Positions 1 to 7,371 are shown, numbered from the stretch's first letter. The stretch: DNA of 11,499 nt from Bacillota bacterium (GCA_023458875.1 JAEWXO010000080.1:1-11499); one strand, 5' to 3'. Made by a program: numbers and translations. Notes: generated by a model from the letters alone, not told the origin.

Positions 1-21
1 GAGTGTTGTATTATCAAACAT
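1..21 (-). CDS. Start of an unidentified gene, cut by the window edge
   Basis: An ATG at 19-21 on the minus strand opens a reading frame that runs off the window; only MFDNTTL is visible. The call rests on context. A purine-rich ribosome site (GAAAGG, complement at 31-36) lies 9 bases upstream, and a good sigma-A promoter lies about 40-65 bases upstream. The product cannot be named from seven residues. Confidence 0.45.
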
Positions 22-58
22 AATAGTGTACCTTTCTGTAGATTAATCTTTATATTAA

Positions 59-87
59 ATGATACTCTATTATGTGATTTTTATCAA
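59..87 (-). promoter_or_regulatory. Sigma-A-type promoter for the left-edge gene
   Basis: Read on the minus strand, TTGATA (82-87) and TATCAT (59-64) are separated by 17 bases. Each hexamer matches the consensus at five of six positions. Transcription would begin near 52, leaving a leader of about 30 bases before the ATG at 21. The -35 lies only 15 bases beyond the stop codon of the truncated permease. Confidence 0.6.
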
Positions 88-101
88 GTGGTCAAAATGA
101 T

Positions 102-425
102 CTACCCACTATAAACGACGAAAGGCCCATTTTTTTTATAGTTTATTTTTGTTACGGTCAGTTTCTGACTATCGTTAAATTCATAAGCTGAGAAATTTTC
201 ATCACTTCCGATTATTTTTGCCTGTTCTTCAGTAAGACCATAGACAGTCACATGCCAGCTGTCAATGGCTCTTGCAATATTCAGCATACATGAGCGATAT
301 GTAGAATACAGTGAGACTATCGATGATATTAATGCTAACGCAACCATAATGCTTAATATTATCATTATGGAATGTCTTTTCTGCGTCAGAATATATTTAC
401 GCGCAAGTGTCTGCGAAAAGCTCAT
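102..425 (-). pseudogene. Truncated FtsX/MacB-type ABC permease, N-terminal fragment
   Basis: This 107-residue frame starts MSFSQTLARKYILTQKRHSI and has one clear membrane segment at about residues 19-43, followed by the start of an extracytoplasmic domain. That is the usual N-terminus of FtsX-family permeases that pair with MacB/LolD-type ATPases. Complete members have several hundred residues and at least four membrane helices, so most of the protein is missing. The start overlaps the ATPase stop codon by one base (TAATG), showing that the two were translationally coupled. The frame ends at a TAG at 102-104, and the promoter of another gene begins 15 bases further on, so no permease continuation is visible. 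I infer a deletion or rearrangement that removed the C-terminal part; a genuine single-helix protein is less likely. Confidence 0.7.
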
Positions 426-1102
426 TATACCACCTCGTCTCTTGCAATACGTCCGTCTTCAACAGAAATTATTCTGTCGCATTGCAAAGCAATGTTTTCA
501 TCATGAGTAATTATAAGCATAGTCTGTTTGAATGTTTTATTTGATTGTTTTAAGAGTCCGATAATTTCATGACTGTTTTTGGAATCAAGATTTCCCGTCG
601 GTTCATCAGCAAGCAGTATTGCAGGTGCAGAAAAAAGTGCTCTTGCTATTGACGTCCGCTGCTGCTGACCGCCTGACAGCTGCGACGGCAGATGACTTCG
701 GCGTTCCTGAAGGTCAAGGATTTTCAGAAACATTTCAAGTCGTTCTTTATCGGGCTTACGTCCGTCCATAACAGTCGGAAGAACAATATTTTCTTCAACA
801 TTCAGTACCGGAATCAGGTTGTAGAACTGATAAATCAGACCTACCTGTCTGCGGCGGAATACAGCAAGACGCTTATCGTTCTGTGCATATACATCCTGAC
901 CGTCCACAAATACCTTTCCCGATGATGGCTTATCAACTCCGCCGATAAGATGAAGCAAAGTGGATTTTCCTGAACCACTTGGACCGATAACAGCAACAAT
1001 TTCTCCCTTTTTCACACTGAAACTCACATTGTCAAGCGCTTTAACTTCACTGTTGCCTTTACCATATGTTTTACAAAGATTCTCTACTTTCAAAATATCC
1101 AT
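425..1102 (-). CDS. ABC transporter ATP-binding protein, MacB/LolD/BceA-like
   Basis: A 225-residue ATPase of normal length for this family. It carries a Walker A motif GPSGSGKST (residues 40-48), a signature LSGGQ (142-146), a Walker B ILLADEP with catalytic Glu at 167, and an H-loop His at 200. The family energises FtsX-type permeases that export or clear antimicrobial peptides, macrolides or lipoproteins; the substrate here is unknown. The ribosome site GAGAGGAG lies 5 bases before the start, and the stop overlaps the permease start. The ATPase looks intact, but its permease partner is truncated. A kinase remnant sits just upstream in the opposite direction, so the gene may survive without a working transporter. 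No convincing -35 was found upstream; a weak TATGCT/TATTAT-like -10 lies at about 1125-1140. Confidence 0.88.
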   Translation of the reverse strand: MDILKVENLCKTYGKGNSEVKALDNVSFSVKKGEIVAVIGPSGSGKSTLLHLIGGVDKPSSGKVFVDGQDVYAQNDKRLAVFRRRQVGLIYQFYNLIPVLNVEENIVLPTVMDGRKPDKERLEMFLKILDLQERRSHLPSQLSGGQQQRTSIARALFSAPAILLADEPTGNLDSKNSHEIIGLLKQSNKTFKQTMLIITHDENIALQCDRIISVEDGRIARDEVV

Positions 1103-1148
1103 ATAATCTCCTCTCTTTCATAATTTAATAATAGCATATAAAAATTAA

Positions 1149-1406
1149 GATATTATTACAGCAAATGAAAACCCTGTTTTTACAGAGCTTATTATAGAAG
1201 ATTCCGGAAAAGGAATTTCGGAAAATATCCTAAAAAATATATTTCAGAGATTTTACACGACAGCCGATATTTCCAAAAACGGATACGGAATAGGGCTCTG
1301 CCTTGCAAAACAGATTATATCAGAAAATAACGGCACCATTCAGGCCGATAACGGAAAAAACCGCGGAGCAGTATTTACTATAAAATTTTATAAATCAGTA
1401 ATATAG
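1149..1406 (+). pseudogene. C-terminal remnant of a sensor histidine kinase (HATPase_c domain)
   Basis: The frame opens directly after a stop at 1146-1148, has no usable start codon, and runs 85 codons to a TAG at 1404-1406. It contains the second half of a histidine-kinase ATP-binding domain: G1 box EDSGKGI, F box IFQRFY, G2 box GYGIGLCLAKQII, and the closing GTIQADNGKNRGAVFTIKF strand. The sensor, the dimerisation helix with the phosphorylated His, and the N box are absent, so it cannot be a functional kinase. Kinases of this type often accompany MacB/BceA-type ABC genes, and this one lies 47 bases from the ATPase start but points away from it. I infer the remnant of a two-component system once linked to the transporter. 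Confidence 0.82.
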
Positions 1407-1430
1407 CCATTTGTGTAAGTTAAGTATATA

Positions 1431-1515
1431 TATCCGAAGGTCCGGGGCGATCGGAAAGCCCGGTAGATTCCGCAGAATCGAAATTCCTGCTTAAGCATTA
1501 AATCCCCATATGGGC
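1431..1515. repeat. GC-rich cluster of short palindromes, nature unknown
   Basis: This stretch is much richer in G and C than the flanking DNA. It holds four short self-complementary elements: CCGGG (1442-1446) with CCCGG (1459-1463), GATTC (1466-1470) with GAATC (1475-1479), the palindrome GCTTAAGC (1489-1496), and the palindrome CCCATATGGG (1505-1514). No start codon with a ribosome site belongs to it. It could be a dispersed repeat unit, a small structured RNA or a recombination scar; I do not recognise the family. Confidence 0.4.
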
Positions 1516-1518
1516 TGA

Positions 1519-1570
1519 ATAAAAAACCTATGGTAACAAAAGATCAACAAACCTTCAGTTACCACAGGTT
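1519..1570 (-). terminator. Intrinsic terminator of the iorA-iorB-paaK operon
   Basis: On the minus strand, AACCTGTGGTAAC (complement 1558-1570) pairs with GTTACCATAGGTT (complement 1525-1537), a 13-bp stem with one G-U pair. A run of six T follows (complement 1521-1526, partly within the stem end). It starts 9 bases beyond the paaK stop codon. Confidence 0.8.
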
Positions 1571-1579
1571 ATTTATATA

Positions 1580-2803
1580 TTAATCATCTCTGTAATCAAA
1601 TACACGCTTTGATTTCTTTTCGGAACGCGGCAAATCACCTATTGCAACACATTCACACCTTACTTTTATCCCAATAAGCTGCTTGAATGTATCAACAACA
1701 AGCATTTCTGTTTTGTCCTTGTCGGCAAGTGACGATGTCTCAACACGAAGTGTCATTTTATCCTTACTGTCTACGTGTCTTATGATAACCTGATATTCAC
1801 TTGAAACACCATTGACATTTTTGAGTACACCTTCAATCTGTCCCGGATAAATATTTACGCCCTTTACCTTTATCATATCATCAGTTCTGCTCTGGATACG
1901 TCCGATCATAGGATAACTGCTTCCACAGCTGCATTTTCCCGGTATTTTTCTGGTAAGATCATGGGTTCTGTAGCGTATAAGAGGTGCTGCCTGTTTTTTC
2001 AGGGTGGTGATTACAAGCTCCCCGGTCTCTCCGTCAGGAAGGACTTCTCCTGTCGACGGGTCAATAATTTCAAAGTAGAAGAAATCATCCCAGTAGTGAA
2101 TTCCTTCGTGTGCCGGACAGTCTATGCCTATACCCGGGCCATATATTTCTGTAAGGCCGTATATATCAAAAAGTTCAATCTGAAGTTCTTTTGCAATTCT
2201 TGAACGCATAAGATCTCCCCAGCGTTCAGAGCCGATTATTCCTTTTTTGAGGTGTATCTTATCACGTATACCTCTCTTCTGGATTTCTTCAGCAAGAAGC
2301 AGCGCATACGAGGAGGTAGCACAGATAACCGTGCTTTTAAGATCAAGCATCATTTCAATCTGCTTTTCGGTGTTGCCTGGGCCTACAGGAATGGCCATTG
2401 CCCCCATCTCCTCACAGCCTGCCTGAAAACCGATACCTGCTGTCCATAAACCGTAACCCGGAGTAATCTGTATACGGTCAAGATTTGTAATGCCTGCTGT
2501 TTTATAGCAGCGTGCAAACATTGTCGCCCAGTCGGATACATCCTGTTTAGTATAAGGAATAATTACAGGTTTTCCTGTAGTGCCGGAGGAAGAATGAATA
2601 CGGATTACATCTTCGTCAGGGACCGCCTGAATACCAAGCGGATAAGCGGTTCTCAGATCATGCTTATCGGAAAACGGAAGCTTCTGAAAATCTTCTGCCG
2701 CATTTATTGAACCGATATCGACTCCGTCAAAAAACTTTTTATAAAATCCGCTGTTTTTTGCAGCATAATCCAAAGCCTTTTTAATTTGTGAAAAATCATT
2801 CAT
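1580..2803 (-). CDS. paaK: Arylacetate-CoA ligase (phenylacetate-CoA ligase family)
   Basis: A 407-residue adenylate-forming enzyme, close to the usual length of about 430. It converts an arylacetate, ATP and CoA to the aryl-acetyl-CoA. Visible motifs are the P-loop SSGTTGKP (about 72-79), YGLTE (215-219), GELVITTL (261-268), YRTHDLT (278-284), the hinge DDMIKVKGVNIYPGQIE (about 308-324), and a C-terminal PRSEKKSKRVFD holding the likely catalytic Lys. I chose the start MNDFSQ because GGAG lies 10 bases before it; an in-frame ATG 13 codons earlier lies inside iorB and has no ribosome site. It is the third gene after iorA and iorB, 20 bases beyond the iorB stop. The aryl group (phenyl, hydroxyphenyl or indolyl) is not decided by sequence, but the Trp-type T-box favours indoleacetate. 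Confidence 0.9.
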   Translation of the reverse strand: MNDFSQIKKALDYAAKNSGFYKKFFDGVDIGSINAAEDFQKLPFSDKHDLRTAYPLGIQAVPDEDVIRIHSSSGTTGKPVIIPYTKQDVSDWATMFARCYKTAGITNLDRIQITPGYGLWTAGIGFQAGCEEMGAMAIPVGPGNTEKQIEMMLDLKSTVICATSSYALLLAEEIQKRGIRDKIHLKKGIIGSERWGDLMRSRIAKELQIELFDIYGLTEIYGPGIGIDCPAHEGIHYWDDFFYFEIIDPSTGEVLPDGETGELVITTLKKQAAPLIRYRTHDLTRKIPGKCSCGSSYPMIGRIQSRTDDMIKVKGVNIYPGQIEGVLKNVNGVSSEYQVIIRHVDSKDKMTLRVETSSLADKDKTEMLVVDTFKQLIGIKVRCECVAIGDLPRSEKKSKRVFDYRDD

Positions 2804-2823
2804 TATAAATCGTCTCCAGTAAT

Positions 2824-3405
2824 TTATATATTTTCGGCACATTCTATGCCGGCTTCAAAAGCTCTGACATCAAGCTCATAAAATTTAGAGCTGACATTTT
2901 GTTTTATCGATTCGATAATTGCTTCCTTTGAAATTTTTAAAAGGCCAAGGCCCAATGCAAATCCTATAAGCACTATATTTACAGCTTTTACTGTTCCGCA
3001 TTTTTCAGCAACTGTATTTGCATCGATAAAATATGCTTTTGAATTATCGGAAATGTATTTTTTTATCGTTTCTGTGTTGTATTCAGAAACGCCGAGAGAT
3101 ACTGAAACAGGATTTATCTGTGCGGTGTTAACAATGGCAACTCCGTCTTTTTTAAGCTGTAATATATTTCTTGCGCCTTCGCAAAGCTCAAAGCTCAGAA
3201 GCAGATCTGCAGATCTCATTGGAATATACGGAGAAAATGTGTTTTCTGTACGGATATGGCTGACAACACATCCGCCTCTCTGACTCATCCCTATAGTTTC
3301 ACCTGTTCTGGCACAGCTGCTTCCGTTTAATACAGCGGCTTTTGCAAGTATTTTCGAAGTCAGAATTGTACCCTGTCCGCCTACGCCTGAAACAAGAATA
3401 TCCAT
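2824..3405 (-). CDS. iorB: Indolepyruvate ferredoxin oxidoreductase, beta subunit
   Basis: This 193-residue protein has the gamma-type domain of 2-oxoacid:ferredoxin oxidoreductases. The N-terminal glycine loop VSGVGGQGTILTSKIL (about 5-20) and the conserved TIGMSQRGGCVVSHIR (about 37-52) are present. With IorA it interconverts aryl-pyruvate plus CoA and aryl-acetyl-CoA plus CO2, using ferredoxin. Length and motifs match the IorB family, which runs to about 200 residues. The start is fixed by AGGAGG 9 bases upstream, and the gene follows the iorA stop with one base between. The 20 bases to paaK support a single transcript. It holds no iron-sulfur motif, as expected, since the clusters are in IorA. 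Confidence 0.92.
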   Translation of the reverse strand: MDILVSGVGGQGTILTSKILAKAAVLNGSSCARTGETIGMSQRGGCVVSHIRTENTFSPYIPMRSADLLLSFELCEGARNILQLKKDGVAIVNTAQINPVSVSLGVSEYNTETIKKYISDNSKAYFIDANTVAEKCGTVKAVNIVLIGFALGLGLLKISKEAIIESIKQNVSSKFYELDVRAFEAGIECAENI

Positions 3406-3406
3406 T

Positions 3407-5209
3407 TTATTTTTCCTCCTTACATGCAGTGGTTATTTTTTTGAACGGACAGATTTTTTCGCATAGTCCGCATCCGAAACAAAGTGAATCATTTATATGA
3501 ACCTTTTTGTTTTCTACATACATTGCCGGGCAGCCTATTTCATTTATACAGCGCATACATCCGATGCATGAATCATCAACATCATAAAATGATGACGGTT
3601 TTGAAACTGCAATACACGGTGCTTTGAAGATTATTACACTTACGCCTTCGAACTCCGCAGCACTCTTTACAGCTTCCATTGATTTTTCAAGGTCATAAGG
3701 ATTTACGGTTTCAACAAATCCGGCATTCAGCGCTTTTGAAACCGCACTTATTTCTATCTTTGCTGACTGTGCCTTCATCATTGTTTTTCCTGTTCCCGGG
3801 TGAGGCTGCTGTCCTGTCATTGCAGTAGTGGAGTTGTCAAGAACAATGATGTTTATATTTGTATTGTTGTATACTGCATTTGCAAGTCCCGTCATCCCGC
3901 TTGCAAAAAAAGTACTGTCACCTACAAATGCAAAAGCATTTATATCAGGGTTCATTCGCTTTATCCCTTGTGCAACAGTAATTCCGGCACCCATGCAAAG
4001 GCATGTGTCTACCATGTCAAGAGGTTTTGCATTTCCGAGTGTATAACATCCTATATCGCCGCAAAAAGCTGATTTCTTTCTTTTCATTGCTTTTTTTACA
4101 GCATAGAAGCTTGCTCGGTGAGGGCATCCGGCACAAAGGACAGGGTATCTTGCAGGAAGCTCAACAGCAGGTGCTGAATTATCTTCATAGCTTATGCCGA
4201 GAAATTCTGCAATATATTTTTTAACCGTATCGAACCTGAGCTCTCCGGCAGGATTAATTCTACCGTCAATCTTACCGGTAATCGTAACATCCGTTATTTT
4301 GTTGTCGGCAAGTGCTTTTATAAGTCCCGTTTCAATGACAGGGTCAAGCTCTTCAAGAACGAGTATATTTTTTGTTTTTTCGATAAAACTTTTATATGTA
4401 GCTTTTGGTTCAGGGAATACGGCACATACTTTGAGAAATGATACTCTTTCCTCAACATTTAGTTCCCTGAGAACATCTTTTACTATTGCCGCAGTAATTC
4501 CGCCTGCAGCAATGCCTGTTTCTGATTTTAAAGTTATGCTGTTAAATGAGATTTTATCAAATATTTCGGATATTTCAGCCTGCTGTTTTTCAATTTCAAT
4601 ATGTCTTTTGTATGAGAGAGGCGGGAATATAACAAAGTCAGGGTTTTTTTCAAATCCTTCAAATTTGTGCAGCTGCGGATTTTCATCAATATCCACTGTT
4701 CCGCTTGCATGTGATACCTTTGTTGTAGGACGTATAATTACCGGAAGCTTTATGAGTTCCGAAAGTTCAAAAGCATATTTTGTCATCTGATATGCTTCTT
4801 CAGGTGATGAAGGGTCAAGTACAGGAATATTTGCATATTCACCGAAATGTCTTGTATCCTGTTCAGTCTGTGAGGAAATCGGGCCCGGATCGTCAGCCAC
4901 AACGACAACAATTCCACCCTTTATTCCCACATATGTAAGACACATAAGCGGATCTGATGCAACATTCAGACCGACCTGTTTCATGGTTATCATCGCTCTT
5001 GCACCCGAATATGATGCACCGGCAGCTACTTCAAGTGCAGCTTTTTCATTTGTTGACCATTCAACATATATATTTCCGTCTGTGTTATATTTTGCAACTG
5101 TCTGAAGTACTTCAGTCGACGGAGTACCGGGATAGCCGCTGACAAGATTGACACCTGCGGAAATCGCACCAAGTGCTATAGCAACATTGCCCAATAAAAT
5201 TTCTTTCAT
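3407..5209 (-). CDS. iorA: Indolepyruvate ferredoxin oxidoreductase, alpha subunit
   Basis: A 600-residue, thiamine-diphosphate and iron-sulfur catalytic subunit, typical in length for IorA. In order, it has the pyrimidine-binding domain with GYPGTPSTE (25-33), the motif CPHR (362-365) and CGDIGCYTLG (about 383-392), the thiamine-diphosphate motif starting GDST (430-433) with DNSTTAMTG downstream, and a C-terminal ferredoxin domain. The last holds two cysteine sets, C548/C551/C554/C560 and C577/C580/C583/C587, each able to bind a [4Fe-4S] cluster. The reaction is reversible in principle: aryl-pyruvate + CoA + oxidised ferredoxin to aryl-acetyl-CoA + CO2. AAGGAG lies 8 bases before the start. 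The gene leads the operon directly behind the T-box terminator, so its expression should rise when the cognate tRNA is uncharged. That suggests use in the carboxylating, biosynthetic direction. Confidence 0.94.
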   Translation of the reverse strand: MKEILLGNVAIALGAISAGVNLVSGYPGTPSTEVLQTVAKYNTDGNIYVEWSTNEKAALEVAAGASYSGARAMITMKQVGLNVASDPLMCLTYVGIKGGIVVVVADDPGPISSQTEQDTRHFGEYANIPVLDPSSPEEAYQMTKYAFELSELIKLPVIIRPTTKVSHASGTVDIDENPQLHKFEGFEKNPDFVIFPPLSYKRHIEIEKQQAEISEIFDKISFNSITLKSETGIAAGGITAAIVKDVLRELNVEERVSFLKVCAVFPEPKATYKSFIEKTKNILVLEELDPVIETGLIKALADNKITDVTITGKIDGRINPAGELRFDTVKKYIAEFLGISYEDNSAPAVELPARYPVLCAGCPHRASFYAVKKAMKRKKSAFCGDIGCYTLGNAKPLDMVDTCLCMGAGITVAQGIKRMNPDINAFAFVGDSTFFASGMTGLANAVYNNTNINIIVLDNSTTAMTGQQPHPGTGKTMMKAQSAKIEISAVSKALNAGFVETVNPYDLEKSMEAVKSAAEFEGVSVIIFKAPCIAVSKPSSFYDVDDSCIGCMRCINEIGCPAMYVENKKVHINDSLCFGCGLCEKICPFKKITTACKEEK

Positions 5210-5223
5210 AAAATTCGCTCCTT

Positions 5224-5270
5224 AAATAAAAAAATAAGTCTGTCCTTAAGAATTAACTAAAGGACAGACT
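5224..5270 (-). terminator. T-box regulated intrinsic terminator before iorA
   Basis: On the minus strand an 11-bp perfect stem forms from AGTCTGTCCTT (complement 5260-5270) and AAGGACAGACT (complement 5237-5247), followed by TATTTTTTTATT. Its 5' arm overlaps the 3' half of the T-box antiterminator, so the two folds exclude each other. Confidence 0.88.
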
Positions 5271-5501
5271 GAATAATCTGCGGTACCACCTTAATTGGTC
5301 AAATGACCCACTTTACGAAAATACAATAATATTTTCTGCCATTAACGCTGGCTCACGTCAAGGATACTAAGCAAAAATGCCTTTCCCCTAAGCCCTCAGC
5401 GGTCCATTTACAAAGCTGTAGCTGACGGAATTTCCATCATTTATTCCGCTCTCTGCGCAGTACATTTCAATGTTTTATCTCCGCTTCATCAGTTTAAATA
5501 T
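5224..5501 (-). promoter_or_regulatory. T-box riboswitch leader, probable tRNA-Trp (UGG) specifier
   Basis: The minus-strand leader holds the T-box core AAGGTGGTACCGC (complement 5280-5292). AAGG pairs with CCUU and GCAGA with UCUGU around the bulge UGGUACC, giving a canonical antiterminator that competes with the terminator. Stem I can be drawn: basal helix GCGG/CCGC (5481-5484 with 5398-5401), an internal loop, a helix UGUACUG/CAGCUACA, the AGAGAG-type bulge (about 5448-5456), and a distal hairpin closed by GGAAU/AUUCC. The 3' side of the internal loop reads AAA-UGG-A just before the basal helix, fitting the RAA-codon-purine rule, so UGG (5404-5406) is the likely specifier. AUG, one base earlier, fits less well. 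A 7-bp hairpin, GAAAATA/TATTTTC, lies in the Stem III position. Uncharged tRNA should permit transcription of iorA-iorB-paaK. Confidence 0.88.
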
Positions 5502-5507
5502 ATATTT

Positions 5508-5536
5508 ATAATACCACATATAAACCATACTGTCAA
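5508..5536 (-). promoter_or_regulatory. Sigma-A promoter of the T-box/iorA operon
   Basis: On the minus strand, TTGACA (5531-5536) and TATTAT (5508-5513) are separated by exactly 17 bases, with 11 of 12 consensus matches. Transcription should start near 5501, at the 5' edge of the T-box fold. It is divergent from the ABC exporter promoter. Confidence 0.82.
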
Positions 5537-5589
5537 TAATTTCAGAAAAAATTTTAAAGAAACGTTAACACAATTTCTTCATAAAAAAG

Positions 5590-5598
5590 TGATATAAT
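5590..5598 (+). promoter_or_regulatory. Extended -10 promoter for the ABC exporter operon
   Basis: TGATATAAT gives a perfect TATAAT (5593-5598) with the TGn extension. No good -35 lies 16-18 bases upstream; TTAACA (5565-5570) is 22 bases away. The sequence GTGATATAAT recurs at 5623-5632, directly before and into the start codon. Confidence 0.55.
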
Positions 5599-5631
5599 AA
5601 AAAACAGTAATTTTTTTGGAGTGTGATATAA

Positions 5632-7368
5632 TTGATAAAGCGACTGGCATCATGTATAAAACAGTATAAAAAAGATTCGATTCTGACACCGCTGTTTGTA
5701 TTATGTGAAGTAATTATTGAAGTAATAATACCTTGGATTATGGCAAAGCTCATAGACAATGGTATTGACAAAGGTGATATGGCATATATAAAGAAGACCG
5801 GAATATATCTGGCTGTCTCATGTGTAGTGTCTCTGATATTCGGTGCACTTGCAGGAAAACGTGCAGCAATAGCATCTGCAGGATATGCCAAAAACCTCAG
5901 AGCCGATATGTATAAAAATGTTCAGAAATTTTCATTTTCAAACATAGACAAGTTTTCTACGGCAAGTATTGTTACAAGGCTGACAACGGATGTAACAAAT
6001 GTCCAGAATGCATACCAGATGATAATACGAATAGCTGTCAGAAGTCCTTTGATGCTGATGTTTTCTCTTATTATGGCATTCAGGGTAAATGCAAAGCTTT
6101 CTGTTATATTTCTTGTAGCTGTCCCTGTTCTTGGCGTAGGTTTATTTTTGATAATGACAAAAGCGCATCCTATATTTGTAAAAGTATTTGCAATGTACGA
6201 TAAACTAAACAATGTTGTACAGGAAAATCTTCGTGGTATACGCGTTGTAAAATCATTTGTACGTGAAGATTATGAAAATAAAAAATTCAAAAAAACCTCA
6301 AAAAGTATTTACAATGATTTTGTAAGAGCTGAAAAGCTTCTTTCATTTAATACGCCTTTGATGCAGCTTTGCTCATATGGCAGCCTTATATTTATTTCGT
6401 GGTTCGGGGCAAGGCTTATTATAAATTCACAGGGAACATCAATGACAACAGGCAGCCTTATGAGTCTTCTTACCTATTCAATGCAGATACTTGTAAGTCT
6501 TATGATGCTTTCTATGGTATTTGTAATGATAATAATTTCACGTGCTTCAGCAGAGCGTATTGTAGAACTCCTTGATGAAAAAAGTGATATTGCAAATCCG
6601 AAAAAGCCTGTGTATAGTGTAAAAAACGGAAGCATTGTATTTAAAGATGTAAATTTCAGTTACTCAAAAGATAATAAAAAGCTGTGCCTGAAAAATATAA
6701 ACCTCAAAATAGAATCAGGTGAGACAGTCGGAATATTAGGTGGAACCGGAAGCTCAAAAACAAGTCTTGTTCAGCTTATTCCGCGTCTTTACGATGTTAC
6801 TTCAGGAAGCGTAACTGTCGGAGGAATTAATGTAAAAAAATATAATATAAATTCTCTTAGAGAAGAGGTTGCAATGGTACTCCAGAAAAACATATTATTT
6901 TCAGGTACTATTAAGGATAACCTGAGGTGGGGCAAAAACGATGCAACCGATGATGAGATAATCCATGCCTGTCAGCTTGCTCAGGCCGATGGATTTATTA
7001 AAAATTTTTCAGACGGCTATGATACTTATATTGAGCAGGGGGGCTCAAATGTTTCAGGCGGACAGAAACAAAGATTATGTATAGCGCGTGCGCTTCTTAA
7101 AAAGCCAAAAATACTCATACTGGATGATTCTACAAGTGCCGTTGATACCAAAACAGATTCACTTATACAAAAGGCTTTCAAAAGTGAAATTCCTGATACA
7201 ACTAAAATCATCATTGCCCAGAGAATATCATCAATTGAAACTGCAGATAAGATAATTATTATGGACAATGGTAAAATAGATGCTGTCGGTACACACGAAC
7301 AGCTTTTAAAAACCAACAGGATTTATCAGGAGGTATACAATTCACAGATGAAAGGCGGCGAAAATTAA
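5632..7368 (+). CDS. Heterodimeric ABC exporter subunit with degenerate ATP site
   Basis: A 578-residue half-transporter with an N-terminal membrane domain of about six helices (about 15-310) and a C-terminal ATPase. Walker A is GGTGSSKT (370-377), with Ser in place of the last Gly. The signature is VSGGQ (474-478). Walker B ends in Asp-Asp (498-499) where active ABC ATPases have Asp-Glu, so this chain supplies the non-catalytic Walker site of a heterodimer, as in the TM287/288 and BmrCD types. The start is a TTG, chosen because GGAG lies 10 bases upstream and MIKRL begins the family's usual N-terminus; there is no ATG nearby. The partner gene starts 3 bases after its stop. Such pairs export drugs, lipids or peptides; the substrate cannot be told from sequence. 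Confidence 0.92.
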   Translation: MIKRLASCIKQYKKDSILTPLFVLCEVIIEVIIPWIMAKLIDNGIDKGDMAYIKKTGIYLAVSCVVSLIFGALAGKRAAIASAGYAKNLRADMYKNVQKFSFSNIDKFSTASIVTRLTTDVTNVQNAYQMIIRIAVRSPLMLMFSLIMAFRVNAKLSVIFLVAVPVLGVGLFLIMTKAHPIFVKVFAMYDKLNNVVQENLRGIRVVKSFVREDYENKKFKKTSKSIYNDFVRAEKLLSFNTPLMQLCSYGSLIFISWFGARLIINSQGTSMTTGSLMSLLTYSMQILVSLMMLSMVFVMIIISRASAERIVELLDEKSDIANPKKPVYSVKNGSIVFKDVNFSYSKDNKKLCLKNINLKIESGETVGILGGTGSSKTSLVQLIPRLYDVTSGSVTVGGINVKKYNINSLREEVAMVLQKNILFSGTIKDNLRWGKNDATDDEIIHACQLAQADGFIKNFSDGYDTYIEQGGSNVSGGQKQRLCIARALLKKPKILILDDSTSAVDTKTDSLIQKAFKSEIPDTTKIIIAQRISSIETADKIIIMDNGKIDAVGTHEQLLKTNRIYQEVYNSQMKGGEN

Positions 7369-7371
7369 ATC

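Noticed and set aside
1530..1583. A tiny plus-strand frame starting ATGGTAAC
   Set aside because: It is formed by the terminator hairpin of the paaK operon and has no ribosome site.
2804..2842. An upstream ATG extending PaaK by 13 residues
   Set aside because: It lies inside the iorB coding end with no ribosome site, and the extension is not typical of the family. The ATG at 2803 has GGAG at suitable spacing.
4194..4790. A 198-codon open frame on the plus strand inside iorA
   Set aside because: It lies wholly antisense to a strongly supported gene, has no ribosome site and resembles no protein family; it is an open shadow frame.
5627..5632. A second TATAAT as the main promoter of the ABC exporter
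   Set aside because: It overlaps the spacer between ribosome site and start codon, so a transcript from it would lack the ribosome site.
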